A stretch of 64,000 bases of DNA from NCBI GenBank assembly GCA_022447185.1, contig JAKVAY010000039.1, positions 62,001-126,000 of the forward strand, written 5' to 3'. This DNA comes from Fuerstiella sp. (GTDB taxonomy: Bacteria; Planctomycetota; Planctomycetia; Planctomycetales; Planctomycetaceae). A model generated the notes under the pieces. It was not told the DNA's origin, ran no database searches, and was given only the letters and a program-made list of their open reading frames with translations. The translations under genes and the position numbers were made by a program. How positions within the stretch are numbered: the stretch's first letter is position 1; every line of letters starts with the position of its first letter. This document shows positions 1-9,492 of this stretch, in pieces.

Positions 1-1642
1 GAGATTTTCCAGTTGACAATGCGGACAACTTCAATTGGCGTTCCATCGGAATCTTTGTCATGTCGGAATGTAACTCATGGATCAGGTTAATGTTTCCGGT
101 CGAAGTATTGAATTTCCGATCCGCAAACAGGACGTTGCTTGCAAACGGATTTCTCACGGAACCCTTTCGAAAGTCGTTCATTGTGACCCCGGCTCCGTTG
201 AGTTTACTGAGCAGCCGCTGTTTCCACACACTTGCGTTTAAATCGAAATCGTCCGAAATTCCCATACGCCGTGAAAGCTCCCGAAAGATTTCGTGATCAC
301 TCAGGACCCCTTCGGGTGGTACTACAACCGGATTCACTTCGGCAAGATAATGATGACCGTATGATCCGATCAGGTCATCTTCTTCCAGAAAAGTGGTCGT
401 CGGAAGCACCAGATCGGCGCATCGGGCGGTGTCGGTCAGAAACGGATCCACCACAACTGTAAATTCACGTGTGCGGAGTGCTTTTGCGACCGTCACGGAA
501 TCCGGCAGCATGGCGACCGGATTCGCGGCCCAAATCCAGGCCATTCGAATGGGTGGCTCAATGGCCGAAAGAATCTCGCTTCCCAGCATGGGTTCCGTGA
601 TAGTACGAGGCGCAGCATCAGGATCTGAGAAACTCAGATCGAAAGCATCTCGGCGGACGAAGTAAAACGACGATCCGCCTCCGGAGATTCCGATATTTCC
701 GGATACAGCTGCCAAAGCATCGATTGTACGAATTGTGGCTGCACCATGTCGTCGTCTCTGCAGCCCCCATCCGATCATGCTGCATGTGGGGCCACTGGCA
801 TACATCCGAGCCAGCGTTGTAAGCTCTCCGGCACTCAAGTCGGCAACGGAGGCCCAGTCTTCGACCGTCTTTGTGTACGTGAGTTCCCGGAATTTTTCAA
901 CATTGTCACAGTAATCTGTGATGGTTGTGTCAACAGCGTTGTTTTCAAACAACCAGCGGGCAATCCCCATGGCGATCGCCGAGTCCGAACCAGGCCTTGG
1001 CTGGACGTAATAGTCTGCGATGGATGTTGTTTGATGATGAATCGGGTCGATAAGAACAACGTTTGTGCCGTTTGCGCGAGCTGCTTTCAGTTCCGGAATT
1101 AAATGAATGCTGCTTACAAAGACGTTCTTGCCCCACAGAAATATGGTCTTTGAGTTTTGAAAATCCAGTACATCGCTGCTGTCGCAATCCCCGAAGTCCA
1201 TCTGTTGAGCGGCGTTTCCAGCGCCTGCACAAACGTCACCACGCTTGACGGTGACCGGGCCAAACCTTTCGAAGAAGTAGTCGCCCACGTGTTTCATGAT
1301 CCCGAGGGAACCACCACAGCGATACTGGAGGATTGACTCGGCGCCGGACTCCTGACGGTAGCGCAGCATCCTCTCAGTAATCACGTCAAAAGCGTTATCC
1401 CAGGAGATTGCTTCGAAGTTTGCACTTTTGGAACGACGCAGGAGGGGACGTGTCAGACGTTCTGATGAGTTTTGTCGCTCCGTATAGCGAGTCGTGCGCC
1501 CGCAAATGAAACCCTGTGTGATGGGATGGTCCGGATCTCCCTGCAAACGAACGACCCGTCCATTATCGATGGTTACAATCAGTCCGCACGCATCGGGGCA
1601 GTCACGGGGGCACGCGGTCTTTTTCTGAGTAACATTTTGCAT
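1..1642 (-). CDS. Molybdopterin-dependent oxidoreductase, 3' end cut by window edge
   Basis: This is the catalytic subunit of a molybdopterin (bis-MGD) oxidoreductase of the DMSO reductase superfamily. I read it directly on the minus strand. It opens at 1642 and stays open to base 1, giving 547 codons. The N-terminus has CPRDCPDACG with Cys11, Cys15 and Cys19, followed by GFICGR with Cys47: the four ligands of the N-terminal [4Fe-4S] cluster. The motif KRGDVCAGAGN puts a cysteine at about residue 138, where this superfamily carries Cys/SeCys/Ser as the Mo ligand. Later segments such as WIWAANPVAMLPDS and LVLPTTTFLEEDDLIGSYG are typical of the pterin-binding domains. An in-frame stop lies six codons upstream of the ATG. 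No twin-arginine signal is present, so it is probably cytoplasmic. The substrate cannot be assigned; formate, polysulfide and acetylene-hydratase-like enzymes all remain possible. Confidence 0.9.
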   Translation of the reverse strand, partial: MQNVTQKKTACPRDCPDACGLIVTIDNGRVVRLQGDPDHPITQGFICGRTTRYTERQNSSERLTRPLLRRSKSANFEAISWDNAFDVITERMLRYRQESGAESILQYRCGGSLGIMKHVGDYFFERFGPVTVKRGDVCAGAGNAAQQMDFGDCDSSDVLDFQNSKTIFLWGKNVFVSSIHLIPELKAARANGTNVVLIDPIHHQTTSIADYYVQPRPGSDSAIAMGIARWLFENNAVDTTITDYCDNVEKFRELTYTKTVEDWASVADLSAGELTTLARMYASGPTCSMIGWGLQRRRHGAATIRTIDALAAVSGNIGISGGGSSFYFVRRDAFDLSFSDPDAAPRTITEPMLGSEILSAIEPPIRMAWIWAANPVAMLPDSVTVAKALRTREFTVVVDPFLTDTARCADLVLPTTTFLEEDDLIGSYGHHYLAEVNPVVVPPEGVLSDHEIFRELSRRMGISDDFDLNASVWKQRLLSKLNGAGVTMNDFRKGSVRNPFASNVLFADRKFNTSTGNINLIHELHSDMTKIPMERQLKLSALSTGKS

Positions 1643-1759
1643 CTTCACAGAATAATGCTACTGATGTTCTGGTGAAAGCTGTAGTGCCATGTGCACTTTC
1701 AGTTTGTCTGATCGACTCGTCCGGAAGTTGGCACCAACAGTCGCCAAATTGATGAATTT

Positions 1760-2608
1760 ATGACCGCACCATCCAACGACGATGACGCACGGCGCAAGTA
1801 CTGGTCTGAGCAACTGGAGGCCGGCAGTGAACTGGTTCAGCAGCTGATTTCGTTTCCTGTCATTGAATGCAATGAAGGATTTGGCTGTATCCGTGCCGCA
1901 GCCGAAGCAGCGGATGTCGAGATGTTGTTCGCTGCAACGAAGATTGGGAGAAATCTGGATCGCATCTTTTCAATTCGTGAATCACTGGTGGACGATGTGA
2001 TTGCAATAGGCCGAGACATGAATCGTCAGGGCTGGATCCTGAAAATTGAGGATGGTTATCGGACTCTGGAAATGCAGACAGTGCTGGGCCGGGTTCCTCA
2101 GGTCTTCGATTCCATCCTGCAAAAATGTATCTGGGAGTGTGGCGGCGAGATTCCACACGTCGAATTTGTTTTTCGTCGTGCAATGGTACTGACTGCCAAC
2201 ATTCCGAAAACCGGCACCCACTTATCGGGTTCGGCGATTGATATTTCAGTATTTCGCAGAGACGACGGGGAGGAAGTCTGGCGAGGTGGACCCTATCCGG
2301 AAATGAGCGAACGTACTCCAATGCGTTCGCCGTTTGTTAGCGATCGTGAGCTGAAAAATCGTTTAAAAATTACTGACATTATGGAGTCCCACGGCTTCAT
2401 GCACTATCCGTTTGAATACTGGCACTACAACAAAGGCGATGCGGCTGCCCATATCCTCACCGGGAACTCCGACCCGGCCCGCTATGGTCCTGTCAACTGG
2501 GATTCGATAACGAATACGGTCACAGCGGTGTCCGATCCTATGCAGCCGCTGCATTCTCTTGCGGCTATCGATATCGAAATCAGGGCCGCAATGGACCGGC
2601 TTCGCTGA
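1760..2608 (+). CDS. VanX/DdpX-like D-alanyl-D-alanine dipeptidase (peptidase M15)
   Basis: This 282-residue protein resembles zinc D,D-dipeptidases that cleave D-Ala-D-Ala or muropeptide ends. The M15 signature is visible: GTHLSGSAID gives zinc ligands His154 and Asp161 (H-x6-D), and PFEYWHYNKG supplies the catalytic Glu219 and third zinc ligand His222. The GYRTLE segment near residue 100 matches the arginine region of VanX. No signal peptide is visible, so a cytoplasmic recycling role is more likely than a periplasmic one. It is divergent from the molybdopterin oxidoreductase, with 117 bases between the starts. No van-type ligase or regulator is nearby, so a resistance role is not supported. 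The ATG at 1760 has only a weak ribosome site. Confidence 0.82.
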   Translation: MTAPSNDDDARRKYWSEQLEAGSELVQQLISFPVIECNEGFGCIRAAAEAADVEMLFAATKIGRNLDRIFSIRESLVDDVIAIGRDMNRQGWILKIEDGYRTLEMQTVLGRVPQVFDSILQKCIWECGGEIPHVEFVFRRAMVLTANIPKTGTHLSGSAIDISVFRRDDGEEVWRGGPYPEMSERTPMRSPFVSDRELKNRLKITDIMESHGFMHYPFEYWHYNKGDAAAHILTGNSDPARYGPVNWDSITNTVTAVSDPMQPLHSLAAIDIEIRAAMDRLR

Positions 2609-3013
2609 ACAGGTATCGTGATCACTCAGCCCGGATCCGGTGGAAGCGTTTGATGCCGGATGTTTCGGGACAGACCTCATTCAGCCTGGTGACGCAGATC
2701 GTCGATGCACGTTTCAGCTGTCTGGTTTTGACCGATCATTCCGGAGCCGGTCCCCATTTGTTCTGTCGTTTGTGAGTCATTAGGATCACGTGACGACACC
2801 TGAAATCATTACGGAATACTTATCGAGGCACGTTATTTCGTTCTCGCGGACTGATACGAAAAATATTATTGCATGCCTGTCATTCGAGAGCAGCGGTGAT
2901 GTTGCGTTCGTGTGTGCGATGCCGGGTCGCCAAAGCGCACGTTTGGCGCAATCTGCGATCCGGCTACGATGGATGGTATGCGGAACAAACGACTTCTCTC
3001 ATGTCTGGACTGA
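2609..3013. other. Intergenic region without recognised gene
   Basis: Short open frames here lack family resemblance and protein-like composition. I see no RNA gene or strong terminator. Confidence 0.5.
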
Positions 3014-3601
3014 GTGATGAAAACCTTCAAAGAACTTTGTACATATTTTCAGGACATTGGCGCTAATGACGTTGCGCATACATCGAAGGGATATCTTGCA
3101 CATGCCATCGGTGTCTACAATGATCTTAAGGAATGGGGCTGGAATGATGAGCTTGCTTATACCGGTTTGTTCCATTCGATATACGGGACTCAGATATTTC
3201 AGGGATTCACACTGCCACTGGAGAAACGCGACGAAATTCGCGGACTGATTGGTGAGCAGGCGGAATTTGTGTCTTATCTGAATTGTGCTATGGACCGAAC
3301 TCATTTCGATCAGGAAATTCTGAAACTGACGGGACCGTATCAGATTCTTGATCGTTTCACCGAGGAACTCATTGATGTTTCAGATGAGGATTTCAACCTC
3401 TTGTGTACGCTGCACCTTTGCGACTGGCTGGAACAGGTTGCCCGTTCGAATGCGTGGGACTATCGTCGGAAGGCGCTTCGCAGGCTGGCTGAACGAGAAG
3501 ATGGAATTGGTCTACAGCGTTATGACGCCGTATTCGCTGATGCACCGGAGCAGACCTGGTTTGACGAATACGCGTATCCAGAGAACGTTTCCGGTGCCTG
3601 A
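3014..3601 (+). CDS. DUF6817 (HD-like) domain protein
   Basis: The protein is about 195 residues. It resembles the DUF6817 family, an HD-like helical domain. The telling segments are AHTSKGYLAHAIGVYNDLKEWG near the N-terminus and AYTGLFHSIYGT at about residues 48-59: conserved histidines in the arrangement H...H followed by GLFHS-x-YGT. Homologues often sit beside biosynthetic genes, but no such cluster is present here. The reaction is unknown; metal-dependent hydrolase or oxygenase chemistry would be only a guess from the HD-like fold. It can start at GTG 3014 or ATG 3017, and no strong ribosome site separates them. It stands alone, with 400-580 bases of non-coding sequence on each side. Confidence 0.75.
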   Translation: MMKTFKELCTYFQDIGANDVAHTSKGYLAHAIGVYNDLKEWGWNDELAYTGLFHSIYGTQIFQGFTLPLEKRDEIRGLIGEQAEFVSYLNCAMDRTHFDQEILKLTGPYQILDRFTEELIDVSDEDFNLLCTLHLCDWLEQVARSNAWDYRRKALRRLAEREDGIGLQRYDAVFADAPEQTWFDEYAYPENVSGA

Positions 3602-4184
3602 GTCAACATAATCGGCAATTGCGGATCACCTTAAGAAATCGAAAGACAGACCGAACACAGTGATGCTGTGTTTCGTCAGACGTCTTGAGAAAGACGCGTT
3701 TAGCATGGCACGCGGCGATCACTTCATTGCGAACGAGTTCTGAGCATGGCGAGTTGATTTCAGGTCGCAGGATCAGCCAGGCTTCGTGTGATGCACCGCA
3801 CGGACAAAATACTACTCAGTATCCGTCATTGGTGTTCACTCGTGGTTTTCTTAAGAAGAGTTTAACTGTTCGGGTACAGTTGAAGTCGCGGACAGATCGC
3901 TTTGCTGACGAGCCTGCGATCCGGCATCTCTGCCCAACCTGCCCAGTCGATACGACGGACCAGGCCGAACTGACCCTGTCATTAGATTAGACAGTAGCTA
4001 AATTCGGCGCATCTTCCCTGAGCCGAGGTTGCCGGAATTGACTTTGTGAATTGCGCGGCAAGGCTTCAATCTGGGGGATCCAGCGTGCGAATACAGGATC
4101 GCTGTTTTATCCAGTATTTCCTCCAGGACGAATCACGCAGTTCGAATAGTAATCACCTGCTACCTTTGATTGACACGAGACTCC
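3602..4184. other. Intergenic region upstream of the FtsQ-like gene
   Basis: About 580 bases. The open frames at 3685-3990 and 4046-4342 have biased, non-protein-like composition and match nothing I recognise. No riboswitch or tRNA was seen. Confidence 0.5.
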
Positions 4185-5135
4185 ATGAGCCGCTCGTCTT
4201 CCAGGAATACATCAAAGTTCTCTCAGTTGACGATTCAGCAGCGATTCATGCGCTGGTGCTTTCGTCCTCGACGGCTGGTGATTGCTGCTGCGGTGGCGCT
4301 GGGAGTTCTTCTTTGGCCTCAGTTACGGCGGAAACTACCTGATGTGAAGTCACTTCCGGAGTATCAGGTGGGAATCGCTCAGATTTCGATCTCACCGCCG
4401 CCCCGCTGGATCCCGGAAAATCTTGTGGTTGAGATTCTGCACCGAGTGAACATGGAGATGCCCATGTCGCTTCAGAACCCCAAACTGAGCGAGCGAATTG
4501 CGGCCGCATTTGTCACGCATCCGTGGATTAGAGAGGTTCATCGTGTCACGAAGTCATTTCCGCCACGGGTTCATGTGGACGTCACCTATCGCAGACCGGT
4601 TGCAATTGTAGATGGAGCCGGCGGTTACTATGCGATTGATGATGCGGGTTGTGTCCTTCCTGGAGGCGATTTCAGACGTTCAGATGTCGCACGTTATCCG
4701 ATCGTTGAAAACGTCAGCAGCGTTCCACAGGGCGGACAGGGATTGCCCTGGGGAGATCCAGTCGTCGAAGGAGCAGCACAGCTTGCAGCGTTGCTTACAG
4801 AATCTGATGAAGCCAGCAGTTCATGCTGGGAGACCTGGGCATTGAAAGCGATCCGGGCACCGTCTGTCCTGGGGGCAGCGGACGAAGGTCTCGACTTCCA
4901 GTATGAACTTACAACAGCCGGAGGATCCAGCATCATCTGGGGGCGAGCTCCTGCATCCCAACACCCAGGTGAGCTGTCGGCTGCCAGAAAGCTGCAGCGT
5001 TTGAGCGAATACTATGAAGATTTCAGAGACGACGGAGGGTTTGACACCTCTCCCATCGCACAGGTGATCGATGTGCGAGGCTGGCGCGGCATTACGTTAA
5101 GTGACAAGGGTGAGGTTGAAACAATATCTCGGTAG
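4185..5135 (+). CDS. FtsQ/DivIB-like POTRA-domain membrane protein
   Basis: This is a single-pass membrane protein of about 316 residues from the ATG at 4185; an in-frame TTG lies 15 bases upstream. It has a short basic cytoplasmic tail, then a transmembrane helix (about residues 31-48, LVIAAAVALGVLLWP), then an extracytoplasmic region. In that region, HPWIREVHRVTKSFPPRVHVDVTYRRPVAIV followed by YYAIDDAGCVLP matches the POTRA-to-beta transition of FtsQ/DivIB (hPWV..V.v...P..l.V.v.eR.PvA......Y.vD..G.vl). FtsQ normally bridges FtsB/FtsL and the septal synthase. Here the gene is isolated from any mur/fts cluster and faces an M20 peptidase gene 35 bases away. Planctomycetes lack FtsZ, so a canonical divisome role should not be assumed. 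Confidence 0.7.
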   Translation: MSRSSSRNTSKFSQLTIQQRFMRWCFRPRRLVIAAAVALGVLLWPQLRRKLPDVKSLPEYQVGIAQISISPPPRWIPENLVVEILHRVNMEMPMSLQNPKLSERIAAAFVTHPWIREVHRVTKSFPPRVHVDVTYRRPVAIVDGAGGYYAIDDAGCVLPGGDFRRSDVARYPIVENVSSVPQGGQGLPWGDPVVEGAAQLAALLTESDEASSSCWETWALKAIRAPSVLGAADEGLDFQYELTTAGGSSIIWGRAPASQHPGELSAARKLQRLSEYYEDFRDDGGFDTSPIAQVIDVRGWRGITLSDKGEVETISR

Positions 5136-5170
5136 TCTGGTGGTCCATGATCATCTGTCTGGTCCGGCTG

Positions 5171-6289
5171 TCAGACGCACCAGTGTCGAATCAGTTTTTC
5201 ATAAAGGTCCACTCCCCGGGAAAGCTGGTCCAGAGAAATCCATTCATCGTCGGTATGAGCCTGGTCGATATCACCTGGACCCAGCACTGCCAAATTCTGT
5301 ATTTCACCGAACAACGATCCATCGGTACCGTACGTGACCGTGCTGGATTTGCTTGACGTCAGCTCACAGAGTTCACGAATAAACATGGAATCCGGACTGG
5401 TGAACAGCCCATTAGCTGACATCCGGAGTTCGAATTCCAGGCCGTGACGATCAACAATCGAACGAATCCGATCGATGAGACGATCACCGTCCTGACCGGG
5501 CATTGGTCGAAAGTAGAAGGTGCAGACACTCTGTGGTGGTGTGATATTCACAGCATGTGTATGGTCATTAATACCAATGTTCATGGAGATCACCGGAGGA
5601 TCAAATCGCTCGTCACGCCATTCCGGATCCGAGTCACATTCCAGGCTCAACGTTCGCAGTTCATTGAGAAACGGAATCATCGCCATATTGGCGTTTAGTC
5701 CGCGGGACGTTGAAGAATGTGCAGCAATCCCTCGCGACACAATTTTTCCGACTCGACCACCCTTGTGTCCGTGGACGACGCGCAGTCGCGTGGGCTCGCC
5801 GATCAGACCATAGGACTGGCTGTTGACAATCTCACGATAAATGGTCGATTCAGCGGCCACTTTGGCCGCACCGTGGTAACCAATTTCTTCGTCTGCGGTG
5901 CAGATTACAAAGACAGGCGAAGACGTGGATTCGATTCGCTCGACTGCACTCAGCATGCACGCCAGCGAACCCTTCATATCGCACGATCCCCGACCGTAGA
6001 TTCTGTCGTTCGATTGGAACGGTGACCATGGACCACTTTCCGGAAATGACCAGGTGTCAGCGGGGACCACATCGGTATGACAGAAATACGCAAGTCCTTT
6101 GCCCATCGGACCGCGCCGCCCACAGATACAGGTTTTCAGAACACCTCCCGGGTCTGTGTACGTCAGCCGTTCGGTCTGGAATCCGAGTCCCTTCAGTTGT
6201 GATTCGGCGAAGGAACTGACGGGATCATTGGTTGAGGTGCTAACTGATGGAAATTCGATCAGTTGTTTCAGCAGATTGACAGCAGACAT
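5171..6289 (-). CDS. M20 family metallopeptidase (ArgE/DapE/carboxypeptidase-like)
   Basis: A 372-residue di-zinc amidohydrolase of the M20 family, closest in layout to acetylornithine deacetylase. Metal and catalytic motifs are in order: FCHTDVVPAD (His71 and catalytic Asp73), GRGSCDMKGS (bridging Asp104), TADEEIGYHG (catalytic Glu134 and ligand Glu135), GEPT near residue 160, and a C-terminal AHTDDEW histidine. The central dimerisation lid begins with GRVGKIVSRGIAAHSS. It is cytoplasmic, with no signal sequence. It converges on the FtsQ-like gene, and no arginine or lysine biosynthesis genes are adjacent, so N-acetylornithine as substrate is only one possibility. Confidence 0.85.
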   Translation of the reverse strand: MSAVNLLKQLIEFPSVSTSTNDPVSSFAESQLKGLGFQTERLTYTDPGGVLKTCICGRRGPMGKGLAYFCHTDVVPADTWSFPESGPWSPFQSNDRIYGRGSCDMKGSLACMLSAVERIESTSSPVFVICTADEEIGYHGAAKVAAESTIYREIVNSQSYGLIGEPTRLRVVHGHKGGRVGKIVSRGIAAHSSTSRGLNANMAMIPFLNELRTLSLECDSDPEWRDERFDPPVISMNIGINDHTHAVNITPPQSVCTFYFRPMPGQDGDRLIDRIRSIVDRHGLEFELRMSANGLFTSPDSMFIRELCELTSSKSSTVTYGTDGSLFGEIQNLAVLGPGDIDQAHTDDEWISLDQLSRGVDLYEKLIRHWCV

Positions 6290-6590
6290 ATACCAGGGAG
6301 ATTTCGTATAAGCAGTTGAGTCGGCATTTTGGAGAGCGACCTGTCGACGGCCACGTCATTGTCATGTTGCCAATTGGCACTGACAGGCATGCCAAAGTCA
6401 ATGTTTCGAATACGCGTGTTGACGGGCCGCGTTCTCATCTGAACTAAAAAACGGGAACCAGCCAAATTCGACCGATTGATAATTGGCGGGACGCTGTAGA
6501 TTATCCTGAAAGGACTCTCACCCCAAGGCACGGCAGACATAATTGCGGCGATGGTGATATCGTGACCGATTTGCGATACGGAAACAGAAA
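6290..6590. other. Divergent intergenic region
   Basis: About 300 bases between the starts of the M20 gene (-) and the small membrane protein (+). It presumably holds both promoters, but no convincing -35/-10 pair or operator was identified. Confidence 0.4.
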
Positions 6591-7106
6591 ATGAGTGAAA
6601 ACTCGAATCGGAGTCTTCGAACCATTTCGGGGCGTTCTTTGGTTGTGACCATGTTCACTTTTGGGGTCCTGGCAACGGCTGTTCTGTGGATCTACTGGAC
6701 GGTTCGTATGACGCCGTTCATGCCACTTCAACAGGCACTGGAGCGTGAATTCCCGAAGTCTAAGCCCTACGCCAGCGGAGGCACGCTCAGGAAATCGGAC
6801 GAATCGGTCCTGCTGGTGGTGCTGAGAACGGATTTTGATCCCCGACGCGACTCGAAGGATACCCGAACAAAAATTAAGAGTCGGCTGGATCGGCTGAGAT
6901 CACTGGCCAACGCTTTGGGTGATCTGGTGAACTACGATGTACTCGCACTTCATCTGTACCAGCCTCAGGAAGAACATATGATCAGCCAAAAGACATTTTT
7001 TCGGCAGGTCGACACATGGGAGGAGCGGGATTCCGCAGAACTCGTTGGCCGAATGGCGCGTCCGTTTCGCAAACCGTCAACGAATGGCACCCTGCCTGCA
7101 CCATGA
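6591..7106 (+). CDS. Small single-pass membrane protein of unknown function
   Basis: A 171-residue protein I do not recognise. Residues about 17-38 (SLVVTMFTFGVLATAVLWIYW) form one transmembrane helix. A soluble domain of mixed alpha/beta character follows, with LLVVLRTDFDP and LHLYQPQEEHM, then a proline-rich tail. The N-terminus is basic, so the bulk of the protein is probably extracytoplasmic. The ATG at 6591 follows a purine-rich stretch. Codon usage fits the neighbours. It converges with the FHA gene, 190 bases downstream on the other strand. Confidence 0.6.
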   Translation: MSENSNRSLRTISGRSLVVTMFTFGVLATAVLWIYWTVRMTPFMPLQQALEREFPKSKPYASGGTLRKSDESVLLVVLRTDFDPRRDSKDTRTKIKSRLDRLRSLANALGDLVNYDVLALHLYQPQEEHMISQKTFFRQVDTWEERDSAELVGRMARPFRKPSTNGTLPAP

Positions 7107-7296
7107 CGGGTTAATCAGTGCACAGAATGACGATGATTCCCCTGGGGCAGTCAGACAGTTCCTTCACCTGGCCGTAAAATGTTTTCCCGTCGTGCCGAGC
7201 TGCAGCAGTTCCTGAATCCGCTGTCGTTGTTTCATTCGTCAGGTCCGCAGCAGGGCTGCCTGTCGGGGCGAAATTCAGTTTCTCAGTGTCTCTCGA

Positions 7297-9492
7297 TCAG
7301 GATTCCGGAGCCTGGCTGTCCACGGAACCGATGACATTATTTGTCATCGTATGCACACGAACCCTCACGAATAAGATGCGTCGGTACAGTCCAACGGCTG
7401 CTGCGGTCGTGCCGATAAACAGTCCCCAAACGAGCCGGGGGTAGTCAGTCAATCCTGCGAGGTTTCCTGCACCAACGGACAGCGTCATGAGTATCAAAAC
7501 GACCACGACCGCCTTGCGTCCTGCTATCCCAATACGTTCCTTCTGCATGGCGTGGGACTCGAGCGCCTTCTGGACACTCTGAGCGGAGATTTCACGGAAC
7601 GAATCCATGTCCTGACGAAGGTCCGTAAGATTGGGTTTTTCCCTTGTCGGAATGGAAAGAGTCGGTTCGGGTTCATCAGCAGATACCACAGGAGCCATTT
7701 CGACGCCTTTCAATCCTTCCTCATGGTTCTGCTGCATGTGTTGATCGATAAACGCCTCCGACTGTTCCGGTGCCAAGGCTGACTTATTCGAAGGTCGTAC
7801 CGAGTGGTTCAGTTCCTGCCGCAGTAATACATTGGCGGGCGATTGGTTCCGGGGAAGGATCTGTTCCAGGTATGGTTCGACAGAGTTGCCGTTATCTTTT
7901 GGAAATTGTCCAGTGCTGTGATTTTCCGCCTGAGCCTTCGGAACAATGAATTGTGTTTTGTCGAAACGCATGAGCACAGAGTCTCCGCCATCGATACAGA
8001 CATCAGCAGATAATGTTTCATCTATGGGTGCTGAAGTTCCGCCAATGTTTGCGATAAGGCTGTCCTGTTCGCTGTGCGGGTCTGATGTCGGGGGCTGATC
8101 CAGTATATTTTTGTTTAAGTCTTTCCCATCTGCTGACGAAGAAGTCTGCTCGCGTGGATCGACTGTGGACTTGCGATCGGACCGATCAATCGAGCTGCTA
8201 AGTTGGACGCGGGCCAATTCGAGTTGCTGACGCGCTTCCTGAAGTCGTTGTGTGAATTCCGTTCTTGTTGTGTCGGGTTTCAGTGAATGGCGAGCCGTTT
8301 CTGCATGGTCGTTCCTCCCGAGTTCGTTGGCAGCAATGACTTCAGTCTGCAGATCTTTGACCTGTTGCAGAAGCAGAGTTTCCTGAGCCGATGAAGATTT
8401 GAATGCTGCCTGGGCGTAATCGAATCCATCGGATTCAGCCGTGGACTGAATCAAACGTTCTCGCAAAGTCTGCTCGTCAATCAATTCAGAGAACTGTGTC
8501 GGCTGTTGCCGATTTTGGCGGGAACGACCTTGTTCATCAATTTGCGTCTGCAGCCTGGTCACTTGGGCCTGCAGTTTGAGCAACTCCTGAGTCAATTCAT
8601 CACGTTCCGATTCGATATTCGACATACGTGCCTGTAGATCGGCTTCATGGTTCCCTGATGTCCCGAGGCGCGATTCACTTTCCTCCAGCAGGCCTGTGAC
8701 CGCGTCGGGTTGCGTCCCCAGGAGTGGGTTCGTTGCCGTATTTGTTGACGTGGCGTCCCGGATTCGCTGTTCGATCTGCGGTTTGCCTGGTGAATCCGTA
8801 CGTTCATCCAGATGTGTCGGCTGCCGTTTCAGTATATCAGTCGCATGCAGTTGCTGCTCAAAGAAGATCCGAAGCAGTTGTTCACCTGTGGTGAAGGCTC
8901 CACCACACTTCCCGATTGCTTCTTCACCGCATTGTATTTGCACTGCGTGATCTTCCACTTCGTTTAATCGGTCTTGCCCAGTTGGCTGCTGCGTTACCAT
9001 TTCATGTTGCTGCAGTGCCTTTGGTGTTTCACTTGCTTTCGAAAGTGAGTTCCTGACGCTCCGTCTCTGTGATTCAATCTGTAGTTGGTTGTTTCCTAGT
9101 GTGGCATCGTCCGAATCAATTTGGTCGGTCACATGGAATGAAGAACGTTCGGACGGTGCTGTCAGTTCAGACGTTTCGAGGCGAAATGTTGCCGTCCCCA
9201 TGGTTATCGTGTCACCGAAATTGACGCTTGCCTGGGTGTCGACAGGAATATCGTTGACCCAGACAGACGCATGGATCTCAACGATTAACAGCACGTCTCG
9301 GTCGAATTGGATTTTGCAGTGCTGTTCTGAAACTCCGGACAGGCCAATTAAGAGATCACAGCCTGGTCCACTGCCACACACCAAAACGCGTCCGCTGTGG
9401 ACCATCAGTGGAGTAATGCATGAGTCCGACACGGGGGTCAGTACAGGAATCCAGGTGCGATACACGACAGAAGAATTTGTTATTTCCGACAT
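7297..9492 (-). CDS. FHA-domain protein with long coiled coil and C-terminal membrane helices
   Basis: A protein of about 731 residues that probably binds phosphothreonine peptides. An FHA domain occupies residues about 33-104: VLVCGSGPGCDLLIG with the Gly-Ser strand turn, SEQHCKI (Ser55/His58), VWVNDIPV (Asn80) and NFGDTITMG. Residues about 270-460 are rich in heptads (ERDELTQELLKLQAQVTRLQ) and should form a coiled coil. A low-complexity polar region follows. Two closely spaced hydrophobic segments (AVVVVLILMTLSVGAGNLAGL and LVWGLFIGTTAAAVGLY) lie near the C-terminus, giving a tail-anchored topology. I chose the ATG at 9492, preceded by AGGGA, over the longer open frame to 9642 because the upstream part is not FHA-like. 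Its partner is presumably a Hanks-type kinase substrate, but this is inference. Confidence 0.8.
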   Translation of the reverse strand: MSEITNSSVVYRTWIPVLTPVSDSCITPLMVHSGRVLVCGSGPGCDLLIGLSGVSEQHCKIQFDRDVLLIVEIHASVWVNDIPVDTQASVNFGDTITMGTATFRLETSELTAPSERSSFHVTDQIDSDDATLGNNQLQIESQRRSVRNSLSKASETPKALQQHEMVTQQPTGQDRLNEVEDHAVQIQCGEEAIGKCGGAFTTGEQLLRIFFEQQLHATDILKRQPTHLDERTDSPGKPQIEQRIRDATSTNTATNPLLGTQPDAVTGLLEESESRLGTSGNHEADLQARMSNIESERDELTQELLKLQAQVTRLQTQIDEQGRSRQNRQQPTQFSELIDEQTLRERLIQSTAESDGFDYAQAAFKSSSAQETLLLQQVKDLQTEVIAANELGRNDHAETARHSLKPDTTRTEFTQRLQEARQQLELARVQLSSSIDRSDRKSTVDPREQTSSSADGKDLNKNILDQPPTSDPHSEQDSLIANIGGTSAPIDETLSADVCIDGGDSVLMRFDKTQFIVPKAQAENHSTGQFPKDNGNSVEPYLEQILPRNQSPANVLLRQELNHSVRPSNKSALAPEQSEAFIDQHMQQNHEEGLKGVEMAPVVSADEPEPTLSIPTREKPNLTDLRQDMDSFREISAQSVQKALESHAMQKERIGIAGRKAVVVVLILMTLSVGAGNLAGLTDYPRLVWGLFIGTTAAAVGLYRRILFVRVRVHTMTNNVIGSVDSQAPES

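Noticed and set aside
1760-2608. Glycopeptide-resistance role for the VanX-like dipeptidase
   Set aside because: No vanA/vanH/vanR/vanS-like neighbours are present, and chromosomal D,D-dipeptidases commonly serve recycling.
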